A stretch of 64,000 nt of DNA. Source: Halopseudomonas formosensis. Lineage in GTDB: Bacteria; Pseudomonadota; Gammaproteobacteria; Pseudomonadales; Pseudomonadaceae. Of this stretch, positions 27,656 through 34,437 are shown in pieces. The position numbers and the translations under genes are program-made. The first letter of the stretch is position 1. The number at the start of each line of letters is the position of its first letter. The stretch is from contig NZ_FOYD01000009.1 of NCBI RefSeq assembly GCF_900115905.1, positions 62,001-126,000 of the forward strand, in the 5' to 3' direction. The notes beneath the pieces were generated by a model. That model had not been told where the DNA came from. It did no database searches and saw nothing but the letters and a program-made list of their open reading frames with translations.

Positions 27656-28033
27656 ATGACATACGAAGAATGGCTGGGAGCGAACTACCTCACCGACGAC
27701 GCCGAGGCCCGCAGACTGTATGCCGAGAGGAATTGCAGCATTGGCCACCCGTATCACGTATGGCGTGAGCGGTACGGGTACGCCGACACCGCGACAGCCC
27801 GGGCCGACTATGCCGAGTATCAAAAACAGCTGGATCTTCTGACACCGAAAAAGCGGAAACCGGGCAGACCGGCGACAGGCAACGCGATGACCCCAGCCGA
27901 GAAACAACGCGCCTACCGCGAGCGGCAAAAAAAGCGTGAGAAGGAACTGGAGGCGCGGGTATTGGTGCTAGAACAGAAATTGGAAAATGCCCTGGCTGAA
28001 ATCGAGCGCCTAAAAGTAACGTTACCGGAGTAG
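27656..28033 (+). CDS. Phage DNA-binding protein with AT-hook-like and bZIP-like C-terminus
   Basis: 125 residues. Residues 1-60 form a helical N-terminal domain I do not recognise (YEEWLGANYLTDDAEARRLY). Residues 65-75 read KKRKPGRPATG, an AT-hook-like GRP core. Residues 83-96 are basic (KQRAYRERQKKREK), followed by an ideal heptad coiled coil: d positions Leu98, Leu105, Ala112, Leu119; a positions Val102, Leu109, Ile116. This basic-region/zipper layout would grip a palindrome as a dimer, and palindromes GTAACGTTAC lie before and inside the gene. The start follows GGAGGG by six bases. Function as repressor is inferred. Confidence 0.72.
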   Translation: MTYEEWLGANYLTDDAEARRLYAERNCSIGHPYHVWRERYGYADTATARADYAEYQKQLDLLTPKKRKPGRPATGNAMTPAEKQRAYRERQKKREKELEARVLVLEQKLENALAEIERLKVTLPE

Positions 28034-28108
28034 AGTTAACGAACGCCGAAGCAACAGCGATCACAGGATAAGGCCAGACCTGGAACCGGCGACCATATAA
28101 ACAAACGC

Positions 28109-28129
28109 GCCCCCGAGTAAGTCGGGGGC
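28109..28129 (-). terminator. Rho-independent terminator of the phage structural operon
   Basis: Stem GCCCCCGA/TCGGGGGC of eight pairs with a five-base loop; read on the minus strand it is followed by GCGTTTGTTT. It lies between the convergent minus-strand operon and the plus-strand regulator. Confidence 0.75.
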
Positions 28130-28151
28130 ACGATACTTGAAGGAGGAGAAT

Positions 28152-28358
28152 TCAGAGAATGGGAAGCAGGTAGTAGGTTCCCGCGGCACCGACGAGGATG
28201 CCGACGACCAGGGCGATCGGAACGCGAGACGCTGGAACAAGCCTGGCGGGCTTGACGCTCTTAAGAAGACGCTCAACGTCTGCTGAGGGGTTCGGTTTAC
28301 GACTGGATGAGCCGGCGGGCTGGTCCCGGCGCATGTATTCCCTGTCAATTAGAGCCAT
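28152..28358 (-). CDS. Small single-pass membrane protein downstream of zot
   Basis: 68 residues: a polar N-terminus (MALIDREYMRRDQPAGSSSR), then one C-terminal membrane helix (VPIALVVGILVGAAGTYYLL). An ideal AGGAGG precedes the ATG by five to six bases, and the gene overlaps the end of zot by 14 bases, so it is surely translated. It is the last gene before the terminator. No function is recognised. Confidence 0.72.
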   Translation of the reverse strand: MALIDREYMRRDQPAGSSSRKPNPSADVERLLKSVKPARLVPASRVPIALVVGILVGAAGTYYLLPIL

Positions 28359-29220
28359 TCTTGCCTCCTATCATGGCCATGTTCGGTATAGGAGCCTGAA
28401 TGATGGCCCGACATTGCTGCAATGGCAAATCCAGCGGGGTCATGCTGGAGTCGTAGCAGAAGCAGCCGCGCTTGGATTCAATGCAGCCTGCCACGGGTTT
28501 CACAGGCGGTGTATGAGTCCATTGGAAGGTAGATTGCGGCAGCGGCGCGGGGGCGGCACTGCCTGCCCCTTCCGCTGCCGCTGAGCTGTCCGCCTCAACC
28601 AGTTGCATTGACTTGAAGCCGTCCGCCAGGGAATAGGCAACACCACAAGCACCCAGCAGAATCAGCGTCAGCAAAACAGTGATCTTACGAGGGATCCGGA
28701 ACTTGTGCGTATGAATCGTTGCTGACTTGTACAGCTTGAAATGCTCTTTCGGAAACTTCCACAGATAGTGATCCGCCCTCTCCTGCTCACGTCGATCATT
28801 CGGATCGGAAACAGCAAATCCCCAGGTATAAACGTTGGCACCCTGAATACCGTTGGGCCGGTACAGATGGATATGTTCCCCGCAGAGCTTGCGGATGTGA
28901 TGATGAAGGAAGCTTGGACTCTGCGTAATGAAGATAAGGTCATGCCCGGTATGACGGTGCACTTCCATTGAGGTCAGGCGTTCATCGGTAACGGGACCAG
29001 GGCGAGCGTTAGACGGAAATATCTCCTGTGCTTCGTCATAGATGACAAGGGAGCCTTCCGGCGTGTCCCTCCAGTCGTCAGGAGCAGGTTTAACCTTCTC
29101 GATCTGCAGACCGTCAATACGGGCATACACCGCCCTACCCTCGTCCAGCGCCTTCAGAATGCGCCCTATCGTGTACAGCGTCTTTCCGCTGCCCGGAACG
29201 GCAGTAATGATTGTAATCAT
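28345..29220 (-). CDS. zot: Zot-family assembly ATPase (pI-like)
   Basis: 291 residues. Walker A GSGKT at 10-14, Walker B SLVIYDEAQ at 57-65, and FITQSPSFLHHHIRKL typical of Zot proteins. A single membrane helix (about 182-200, ITVLLTLILLGACGVAYSL) is followed by a periplasmic tail with four cysteines (AGCIESKRGCFCYD and QQC). In filamentous phages pI/Zot drives export of the virion from the inner membrane. It overlaps the DUF2523 gene by four bases. Confidence 0.92.
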   Translation of the reverse strand: MITIITAVPGSGKTLYTIGRILKALDEGRAVYARIDGLQIEKVKPAPDDWRDTPEGSLVIYDEAQEIFPSNARPGPVTDERLTSMEVHRHTGHDLIFITQSPSFLHHHIRKLCGEHIHLYRPNGIQGANVYTWGFAVSDPNDRREQERADHYLWKFPKEHFKLYKSATIHTHKFRIPRKITVLLTLILLGACGVAYSLADGFKSMQLVEADSSAAAEGAGSAAPAPLPQSTFQWTHTPPVKPVAGCIESKRGCFCYDSSMTPLDLPLQQCRAIIQAPIPNMAMIGGKNGSN

Positions 29221-29498
29221 GCTGAGAGCCCCACAGAGATTCGTGCAGCGGTAATTGCTGCCCTGGTAAGTAACGCGGAACCGATAATGCTGATCGCCTG
29301 ATCAATCCCGGCAAGTGCGATCAGATCAATGACCGCTGACGGAAGCTGGCCGACGAACTGCGTCGCTTGTTCCAGGGCGAACTGAACCAACGACTTGATG
29401 CCGGTGTATGTGAACAGGCCAATGCCCAGGGAAACGAAAACCCGAGCGATAGCCGAGGACAGTACCCATATCAGAATGGGGGCAAGTAATGCAGGCAT
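29217..29498 (-). CDS. DUF2523-type minor virion membrane protein (pVI-like)
   Basis: 93 residues, strongly hydrophobic with three membrane stretches (ALLAPILIWVLSSAIARVFV, GIGLFTYTGIKSLV, and the C-terminal SIIGSALLTRAAITAARI). Placement between the adsorption protein and Zot, with TGATG and ATGA junctions on either side, is standard for the pVI-like protein that caps the virion with the adsorption protein. Confidence 0.82.
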   Translation of the reverse strand: MPALLAPILIWVLSSAIARVFVSLGIGLFTYTGIKSLVQFALEQATQFVGQLPSAVIDLIALAGIDQAISIIGSALLTRAAITAARISVGLSA

Positions 29499-30871
29499 CA
29501 GTTTCTAGCCCTCGCAATTCCCAGGGAAATGAAAGCAGCGAAGATGGCCGCACTGGCCAGCACCAGCGGTCTGATGAAGGTGGCCAGATCACAGAAAGGC
29601 TGCCAGTTGAATTGAACTGGCGGGAACAGTCCCAGTTCGATGGTGTATGGCTCCGGGCAGGACGCTGCCAAAGTGAAGTCGAATTCTTCTTCGTAGTCCT
29701 GATCTTCGATCAGGGGCCATTCCACTTCAGGAGCATCAAAAGGCTCCTGGAACCATTCGATGAAGGAACAGACGACTGAAGCCCAGTCGCAGAAACCGGG
29801 CCATTCACCAGCAGCGCCACCGGGTGAAGGTTCAGTAACAGGAAGTTCACCAGGGGTTTCGGTGGTGGTTTCTGTGCTTGTATGAGTGCCGTTGGTATAA
29901 GTATTGGTCGTGGTGGTATTGGTAGTGGTTATGGTGGTGTCACCATAGGTGATATTGGTTGTCGTCTGCGTAGTAGTAACAACAGTGTCACCAGTAACAG
30001 GATCTGTACTGGTAGAAGTAGTCTCAGGCCCAGCAATTGAAGAAGGGCCACTGATTGTGGTGTCTGTATAACCCGGCAGAGGGTTACCGATGCGACGCTG
30101 GGCATCACCCGCAGCCTCGGCAACCTGACCCGGTGGCAATGCCGGCAATTGCGCTTCCAGCTCTGAAAAATCAACAGGAGCAGGAAGGAGCTCGGGGACA
30201 CCCGGCTCGGTAATAATCATGCCGCGAAGCTGAGGAAAGGATCCATCCTTGGTAGGCCAGTTGCCAGAAGGGTATCTGGAGGTGCAGTTATTCAAAAAGG
30301 AATAACCGGGAGTACTAGCATCATGAGGGGCCACCATAACTGAAACAACGGTGCCAGCCGGGTAGTTTGTACCCCCCAACCGAAAAGAGCCTGACGCCGT
30401 AATTGTTTTTACTTCACCAATGCTAGTAAGTGCATACGGCTCGCGGCGGCACATATCCATGGGATGATAATTCCCATCAATGGCACAAATCGCACCAACG
30501 GGGCACTGCATTTCATATTTTACCCATTCCTGCGTCAACTCATCCCAAGCCCAATCAACCGCAAGGAACAGACCAGTAACAGCAGCAGAAGCAGCAACAG
30601 ACGCAGGATTCACACGAACAAAGTTTTTCAGGCCATTAGCGACAGAGCCATATGGGATAACAGGATTTCGCGTAACCGTAAGCGTATTGAGCGACGAAGG
30701 AGGCACCCGGACAGTCTGACCGAAAGAGCTGCGAATGCCTGACGAAGTATGCGCGCCACTACTGCCGAAGTTGCGATAATCAGACGGCCCTAAATCAATG
30801 ATTTCCGCCGCACTTACGGACGAGGCAGCAAGAAGAACGGCAGCGAGAAGAACAAAACGAGCAAGAACCAT
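29498..30871 (-). CDS. TspB-like adsorption protein (pIII-like)
   Basis: 457 residues from ATG 30871 (ribosome site AGAGGAA), with signal peptide MVLARFVLLAAVLLAASSVS-A. The N-terminal half should bind the host receptor. Residues about 290-350 are an extreme Thr-rich tract (runs of TTT and NTTTT), a flexible linker as in pIII. The C-terminal part has spaced cysteines (GFCDWASVVCSFIEWF, AASCPEP, PFCDLATFI) and a final membrane anchor (PLVLASAAIFAAFISLGI). This matches the TspB/minor coat pattern of meningococcal and Pseudomonas inoviruses. Receptor unknown; type IV pili are the usual target. Confidence 0.82.
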   Translation of the reverse strand: MVLARFVLLAAVLLAASSVSAAEIIDLGPSDYRNFGSSGAHTSSGIRSSFGQTVRVPPSSLNTLTVTRNPVIPYGSVANGLKNFVRVNPASVAASAAVTGLFLAVDWAWDELTQEWVKYEMQCPVGAICAIDGNYHPMDMCRREPYALTSIGEVKTITASGSFRLGGTNYPAGTVVSVMVAPHDASTPGYSFLNNCTSRYPSGNWPTKDGSFPQLRGMIITEPGVPELLPAPVDFSELEAQLPALPPGQVAEAAGDAQRRIGNPLPGYTDTTISGPSSIAGPETTSTSTDPVTGDTVVTTTQTTTNITYGDTTITTTNTTTTNTYTNGTHTSTETTTETPGELPVTEPSPGGAAGEWPGFCDWASVVCSFIEWFQEPFDAPEVEWPLIEDQDYEEEFDFTLAASCPEPYTIELGLFPPVQFNWQPFCDLATFIRPLVLASAAIFAAFISLGIARARN

Positions 30872-30894
30872 CCGGCGTATTCCTCTGGCATATG

Positions 30895-30990
30895 TCACCC
30901 GATGAAGTAGGCACCGGCCAGCCACAGGTAGCTGATCAGTACGTTGGCCAAAAAAAGCTTTTCAGGAACACTCATGTACTGGAAACCCAT
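30895..30990 (-). CDS. 31-residue phage membrane peptide
   Basis: Reading the minus strand from 30990 gives MGFQYMSVPEKLF and then a hydrophobic stretch LANVLISYLWLAGAYFIG, with the stop at 30895, 23 bases before the adsorption-protein start. Met6 (30975) is an alternative start. It lies just after the coat-gene terminator, where filamentous phages keep very small minor virion proteins such as pVII/pIX. Too short for similarity to be judged by eye. Confidence 0.5.
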   Translation of the reverse strand: MGFQYMSVPEKLFLANVLISYLWLAGAYFIG

Positions 30991-31004
30991 AACAAGCACT
31001 CCGA

Positions 31005-31028
31005 AAAAGAAGGGGGGCAAAGCCCCCC
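31005..31028 (-). terminator. Terminator after the coat gene
   Basis: On the minus strand GGGGGGC-TTT-GCCCCCC followed by TTCTTTTT, 16 bases after the coat stop. It parallels the terminator behind gene VIII of M13, which raises coat over downstream products. Confidence 0.85.
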
Positions 31029-31044
31029 GTTACTGGATGGGCAA

Positions 31045-31179
31045 TTAGAAGAAACTTGCCTTGATCCAGCGGAACGCCATAACAGCGGCCGCACAGATGA
31101 CAATGGCACCACCAATGGTGACAATATCTTCCCGGACAGCCTCAACAGCCGCTTCAGCCTGAGCAGCAATACCTTCCAT
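31045..31179 (-). CDS. Pf3-like major coat protein
   Basis: 44 residues, no signal peptide: MEGIAAQAEAAVEAVRED, a membrane segment beginning IVTIGGAIVICAAAVM, and the C-terminal FRWIKASFF. The coat protein of Pseudomonas phage Pf3 is also 44 residues, without leader, and has the same acidic N-terminus, the same DIxTIGGAI entry into the helix and the same RWIKAxFF end, as I remember it. That coat is inserted by YidC without processing. The start follows AGAGG. It is missed by ORF tracks with a 60-residue limit. Confidence 0.92.
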   Translation of the reverse strand: MEGIAAQAEAAVEAVREDIVTIGGAIVICAAAVMAFRWIKASFF

Positions 31180-31184
31180 AACGA

Positions 31185-31361
31185 TTACCTCTTGAAAAAT
31201 TGACTCGCCACCATTGATATTCCCCAGGCAGTAACGCAGGCGAGCAAATACGCACTACCAAGCTGCATAGCATCTTCGATGCTAAGCGGAGGAAGAAGAA
31301 ACGTTGTCTGCACCCACTCAGTACAGACATTGTTCTGAACTTGAGCGCAGACGAACGACAT
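31185..31361 (-). CDS. 58-residue phage membrane protein
   Basis: Minus-strand reading from 31361: MSFVCAQVQNNVCTEWVQTT, then a hydrophobic stretch GSAYLLACVTAWGISMVA and end SQFFKR. The stop of the upstream gene is directly followed by this ATG (TAAATG), and the coat ATG follows its stop by five bases. Two cysteines near the N-terminus could pair. Small proteins at this place occur in Pf-type phages, possibly as minor virion caps; function not shown. Confidence 0.68.
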   Translation of the reverse strand: MSFVCAQVQNNVCTEWVQTTFLLPPLSIEDAMQLGSAYLLACVTAWGISMVASQFFKR

Positions 31362-31712
31362 TTAACCCACCTTGGACGATGGAACTTGCTCAGGTTTGGG
31401 AGGCAGAGCCTGGAGCCGAACAGGAAAACCGCCCAAGTTATATTGCTGGTAAGCCTTACGACCTTGATAGATCGAAGCAGATACCGGAATAAACACTTCC
31501 GCACCAATCATGCTTCTATAGGAGTTATGCAACCCCTGTTTGACTTGTTCAGCAGAGACCCGAACATCAAAGTAACAATCGACCGGCCGGCCCTTTTCGT
31601 CGGAACTAACAGATTTAACCTCGATAATGGCAATGCGCATGTCATCACCAATAGTACGATCTTCAACCCGGAAAACCTCACCATGCAGCACCATTCCAAA
31701 TAACTTAGACAT
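31362..31712 (-). CDS. Probable phage single-stranded DNA-binding protein
   Basis: 116 residues from Met at 31712, which follows GAGG by six bases; the frame is open to an ATG at 31724 that overlaps the replication gene stop (ATGA). Content: MSKLFGMVLHGEVFRVEDR, RIAIIEVKSVSSDEKGRPVDCYFDV, and a Pro-rich tail (LPPKPEQVP). Position after the initiator gene and a compact beta-rich character fit the gpV-like protein that coats viral DNA and switches replication to strand export. Assigned by position more than by motif. Confidence 0.62.
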   Translation of the reverse strand: MSKLFGMVLHGEVFRVEDRTIGDDMRIAIIEVKSVSSDEKGRPVDCYFDVRVSAEQVKQGLHNSYRSMIGAEVFIPVSASIYQGRKAYQQYNLGGFPVRLQALPPKPEQVPSSKVG

Positions 31713-31720
31713 AGTTAACC

Positions 31721-32854
31721 TCATGCAATTTTAAGTTCATGCCAAGAGCACACCGCCCTGGCTTCCATTACCTTCCTACGGAACGGAACGACTTTGCCGG
31801 CGGAAATATCAGCATCACCGAGGCCGGCAGCCCGGAGAATTGAAAGATGGCGGTACCAGACCGTTTTAGTGAAGGATTCACGCGCCCTCTCCCACCCTTC
31901 CGCTTGGATGAGCAGCCATGCGCCATAAGCGGCTCTGGCGGCGTTTTGGGCGTTGCGGGCACGGGGTTTATCGGGAATGGGTTTTCCTGCCGCCAGCGCC
32001 TTCACACGGCGTTCACGCCAGTTAGTCATGGCGTTATCAAATTCACGTTGGGTGGACACCTCAGCAGCGGCGAAGATGCGTTGTTTCAGGTCATTGTCTG
32101 TGGTCACTTCGGCACCCCCAATCATTCGGTCAAAGTAGTCATGCCACTGCATGCGGAGGGTTTCAGCAGTGCAGGCTTTCCAATCGTTACGGTTCCAGAA
32201 TTCACGGCCCAACGTCAGTTCAAGGCGCAACAGGCGGTTTGCCTGGTCAATTTCGTCCCGGGTGTACTGGCGGCCGGTGTAGCCAGTGCGGGACATTTGA
32301 TAGGAGAGATGCGGGCCCTTGGCGTAGGCCTTGCCCTTGCGGAGCTTGGATTTTTGCGACCAGTAGACGGTGTCGCCAGCCTGCTGGCTGACGCGGTACC
32401 GGCCACCCTCGCAGTCGCGGAGGATGCGCAGCGCGTCACGGACCTCGCTCAGGGAGCCAAGCAGCAGGTTTTCGGTAACGTCCACTCGCGACACGGTCCA
32501 GAGCGACAGGTCAGCGGGGAGCTCAATCCCGGTACCCTGCATTGCAAAAAGCCGCATGGCGTCAATACAACCTGCAAGATCCAGACGACTGGACGCGCCA
32601 GTGCCAAAAACAGAACAGCCGTCACCCATGACCCGAGCCGGGGAACCCATGATCCAGAAATCATGGCCGCTGGCCCTGATGTTGATCTGGTGAGAATCAG
32701 AGGCGATGGAATCCCAGGCGATAGATTCATAACGAACGTCACCGGTGAGCGGGCAGTAACGCTGGATGCGGTCGCCCAGCGTCAACGCTTTTTCGCGGGC
32801 CTGATCCGTCAGGAACTGGATCGGCACCCGGCAAGTTACCCAGTCAATCAGCAT
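31721..32854 (-). CDS. Phage replication initiation protein (pII/X family)
   Basis: 377 residues. MLIDWVTCRVP is the typical opening of the phage/plasmid replication protein II/X family; later blocks include LWTVSRVDVTENLLLGS (initiator core strand) and TVYWSQKSKLRKGKAYAKGPHL. These proteins nick the double-stranded form at the plus origin and rejoin the displaced circle. A GenBank-style label would be replication initiation protein. The gene overlaps its neighbours by seven and four bases. Confidence 0.85.
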   Translation of the reverse strand: MLIDWVTCRVPIQFLTDQAREKALTLGDRIQRYCPLTGDVRYESIAWDSIASDSHQINIRASGHDFWIMGSPARVMGDGCSVFGTGASSRLDLAGCIDAMRLFAMQGTGIELPADLSLWTVSRVDVTENLLLGSLSEVRDALRILRDCEGGRYRVSQQAGDTVYWSQKSKLRKGKAYAKGPHLSYQMSRTGYTGRQYTRDEIDQANRLLRLELTLGREFWNRNDWKACTAETLRMQWHDYFDRMIGGAEVTTDNDLKQRIFAAAEVSTQREFDNAMTNWRERRVKALAAGKPIPDKPRARNAQNAARAAYGAWLLIQAEGWERARESFTKTVWYRHLSILRAAGLGDADISAGKVVPFRRKVMEARAVCSWHELKIA

Positions 32855-33084
32855 GACGATTTACCCGGAAATTCCCCACGTGGGGACAAAGTGGCGGTGT
32901 TACAGGGACCGCCACTCAGATTTGCATCCGACAGCGCAGCATTAAAAGCCAGAGCAACCTCATGAATGAGCTGTGCCTGGAAGACGAGAGACGTGGCCAG
33001 TCCAAGAAAAAACGGGAACACCCAGTTGTAAGCAAAGAAGCGAAGAGTGCGGAACCAGATACGGAAGCGAATTGAAGTCACCAT
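32848..33084 (-). CDS. Small phage membrane protein upstream of rep
   Basis: 78 residues with one hydrophobic stretch (WVFPFFLGLATSLVFQAQLI) after a basic N-terminus (TSIRFRIWFRTLRFF). It overlaps rep by seven bases and begins right after the stop of the previous small gene. No family recognised. Confidence 0.6.
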   Translation of the reverse strand: MVTSIRFRIWFRTLRFFAYNWVFPFFLGLATSLVFQAQLIHEVALAFNAALSDANLSGGPCNTATLSPRGEFPGKSSC

Positions 33085-33293
33085 GCCGCAGCCATCCCAC
33101 CAAGGTCATGAAGACGAGCCATTCCTATGTTCCAGGCATCGCGGTGGTCCGGGTGATTGCGATACTCAATAAAGCGGGAATCCGTCAGCATCAGACGCAT
33201 AGACCGATAACTGGCAGGGACAGAGACCGGGAGGCCTGTAGCATCACAGAGCTCTTCAAATTCGAAGGACAGCTGATGTTCACTCCGAGCCAT
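33078..33293 (-). CDS. First gene of the phage minus-strand operon, unknown function
   Basis: 71 residues from Met at 33293 (MARSEHQLSFEFEELC), which follows GGTGA by six bases; an upstream ATG at 33305 has no ribosome site. The product is soluble and slightly acidic to neutral, with YRSMRLMLTDSRFIEYRNHPDHRDAW. It lies directly behind the operon promoter. Not recognised. Confidence 0.55.
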   Translation of the reverse strand: MARSEHQLSFEFEELCDATGLPVSVPASYRSMRLMLTDSRFIEYRNHPDHRDAWNIGMARLHDLGGMAAAW

Positions 33294-33430
33294 GACGTTC
33301 ACCATGACGTTAAAAATTAATTGACATGGGCGTTATAGTCAGGCGGAGAATGGATGTCAAGTTTTGCTTAACGTCGCAGAAAAATTAACGTTGACCTAAA
33401 CTTGACTCCAAAGCCTTCAGGAGGCAGGAA
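33294..33430. promoter_or_regulatory. Divergent phage control region
   Basis: Minus-strand promoter TTGACA (33360-33355), 17-base spacer, TATAAC (33337-33332), aimed at the structural/replication operon. TTGACAT at 33321-33327 and its complement at 33354-33360 form an inverted repeat. TTAACGT recurs at 33368-33374 and 33385-33391, and inverted at 33307-33313; the TAACGTT core is shared with the GTAACGTTAC palindromes of the bZIP-like regulator. AGGAGG for the plus-strand regulator is at 33419-33424. A classic lysogeny-type switch region is likely. Confidence 0.65.
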
Positions 33431-33916
33431 ATGAAGACACTCAGCGACTACTTAGACCAGGCAGCAGAAATCACAGGCAGCGATTACCAGACCGCTAAGC
33501 GATTGAATATGACCCGATCGGCGATAAGCCTTTGCCGGTCAAAAGGGACCATGAAGACGGACAACATTGTCGCCTTGGCTGATCTTATCAGCGTGAACCC
33601 GGCATTGATTGTGGCTGCTTGCGATATCGCGAAGAACCCTGAGAACGCCCGGATCTGGGCAAAGTGGGGAGCGGTGGCAGGGGTAATTATGGCAGTGACA
33701 GCTGATCAATTATTCTTTAATAATCAATCGGTTACGGCAGATGCTTTAACTGCACTGTTTATACCTTATGCGAACTACTGTATTCGTTATTATCAGCCTA
33801 TGCTGGTTTTGTTGCGCCTACTACAAACGCGCTCCTCGTCATATCTGCTTTCATCCATTATCAATTTTGCACACCGAGGGAACATCAATGTCCCCTCGGT
33901 TCACGCAATCAGCTGA
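33431..33916 (+). CDS. DUF3693-type HTH/membrane phage regulator, C-terminus supplied by host DNA
   Basis: 161 residues as integrated. Residues 1-60 are a Cro/CI-like HTH ([49 protein letters not shown]), then a hydrophobic segment ([17 protein letters not shown]). This is the DUF3693 layout of phage regulators. The frame crosses the attachment repeat (33760-33781 codes for FIPYANYC, ending at residue 117) and the last 44 residues are host DNA, ending antisense to the tpx stop. In the circular phage the frame would instead run into 26666-26746, adding 26 residues with a second hydrophobic helix and stopping in TGATG at the next gene. The ribosome site is AGGAGG. Confidence 0.78.
   Translation: MKTLSDYLDQAAEITGSDYQTAKRLNMTRSAISLCRSKGTMKTDNIVALADLISVNPALIVAACDIAKNPENARIWAKWGAVAGVIMAVTADQLFFNNQSVTADALTALFIPYANYCIRYYQPMLVLLRLLQTRSSSYLLSSIINFAHRGNINVPSVHAIS
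33749..33776. other. attR: hybrid dif-like site at the right phage end
   Basis: Centre and XerC arm (TTATGCGAACT, 33766-33776) are identical to dif, but the phage-derived XerD-side arm ACTGCACTGTT (33749-33759) matches the real arm at only four of eleven positions. So the right site is a poor substrate for XerD, as in phages that integrate through XerC-first exchange. Confidence 0.8.
33873..33900 (-). terminator. tpx terminator
   Basis: Stem ACCGAGGG/CCCTCGGT with an inner ACAT/ATGT extension, just downstream of the tpx stop; on the minus strand it is followed by GTGCAAAATT. Confidence 0.6.
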
Positions 33917-34409
33917 GGGCTGCGAGCGCCTTGTCGTAGTCGGGCTCGTTGCCGATTTCGGATACCAGCTCGCTGTGCAGTACCTTGTCGTTCTCGTCCA
34001 GCACTACCACCGCACGAGCAGTCAGGCCGGCCATGGGACCGTTTTCGATGGCGACGCCGTAGTTGCGGATGAATTCGCTGCCGCGCAGTGTGGACAGGTT
34101 TATCACGTTCTCCAGGCCTTCTGCAGCGCAGAAACGGGCCTGAGCAAAAGGCAGGTCAGCAGAAATGCACAGAACTACGGTATTGGGCAGATTGCTGGCC
34201 TTGCTGTTGAAGGTACGTACGGAGGTGGCACAGGTGGGCGTATCGACGCTGGGGAAGATGTTCAGGATCTTGCGCTTGCCGGCGAAGGACGACAGGCTGG
34301 CATCCGACAGGTCCTGGCGTACCAGGCTGAAGGCAGGTGCCTGATCGCCAACCGAGGGGAAAGTGCCACCGATGCTGATCGGATTACCGCGCAGTGTAAC
34401 AGTTGCCAT
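33909..34409 (-). CDS. tpx: Tpx, thiol peroxidase
   Basis: 166 residues of the atypical 2-Cys peroxiredoxin Tpx. Peroxidatic Cys in [17 protein letters not shown] and resolving Cys in [11 protein letters not shown], spaced as in the family; the N-terminus [15 protein letters not shown] is typical. It reduces peroxides in the cytoplasm or periplasm with thioredoxin. It is the first host gene right of the prophage. Confidence 0.95.
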   Translation of the reverse strand: MATVTLRGNPISIGGTFPSVGDQAPAFSLVRQDLSDASLSSFAGKRKILNIFPSVDTPTCATSVRTFNSKASNLPNTVVLCISADLPFAQARFCAAEGLENVINLSTLRGSEFIRNYGVAIENGPMAGLTARAVVVLDENDKVLHSELVSEIGNEPDYDKALAALS

Positions 34410-34437
34410 TCTCTAGCTCCTATAGCTCGCAAGTGCA

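Larger units (their letters stand above)
26644..33765. mobile_element. dif-integrated filamentous phage (inovirus) of about 7.1 kb, Pf3-like
   Basis: Bounded by 22-base direct repeats (26644-26665 and 33760-33781), period 7,116 bases. It encodes, mostly on the minus strand and in classic inovirus order: two small leader genes, replication initiator, DNA-binding protein, small membrane protein, 44-residue coat protein, terminator, adsorption protein, DUF2523 (pVI-like), Zot (pI-like). Two or three regulators are on the plus strand. There is no integrase, transposase or phage secretin, so it must use host XerC/XerD for integration and a host secretin for exit, as other dif-exploiting inoviruses do. 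The central genes are visibly less GC-rich than the host. Confidence 0.92.

Noticed and set aside
29846-30040. Repetitive GGT-rich plus-strand DNA
   Set aside because: Explained by Thr codons of the adsorption protein on the minus strand; not an independent repeat array.
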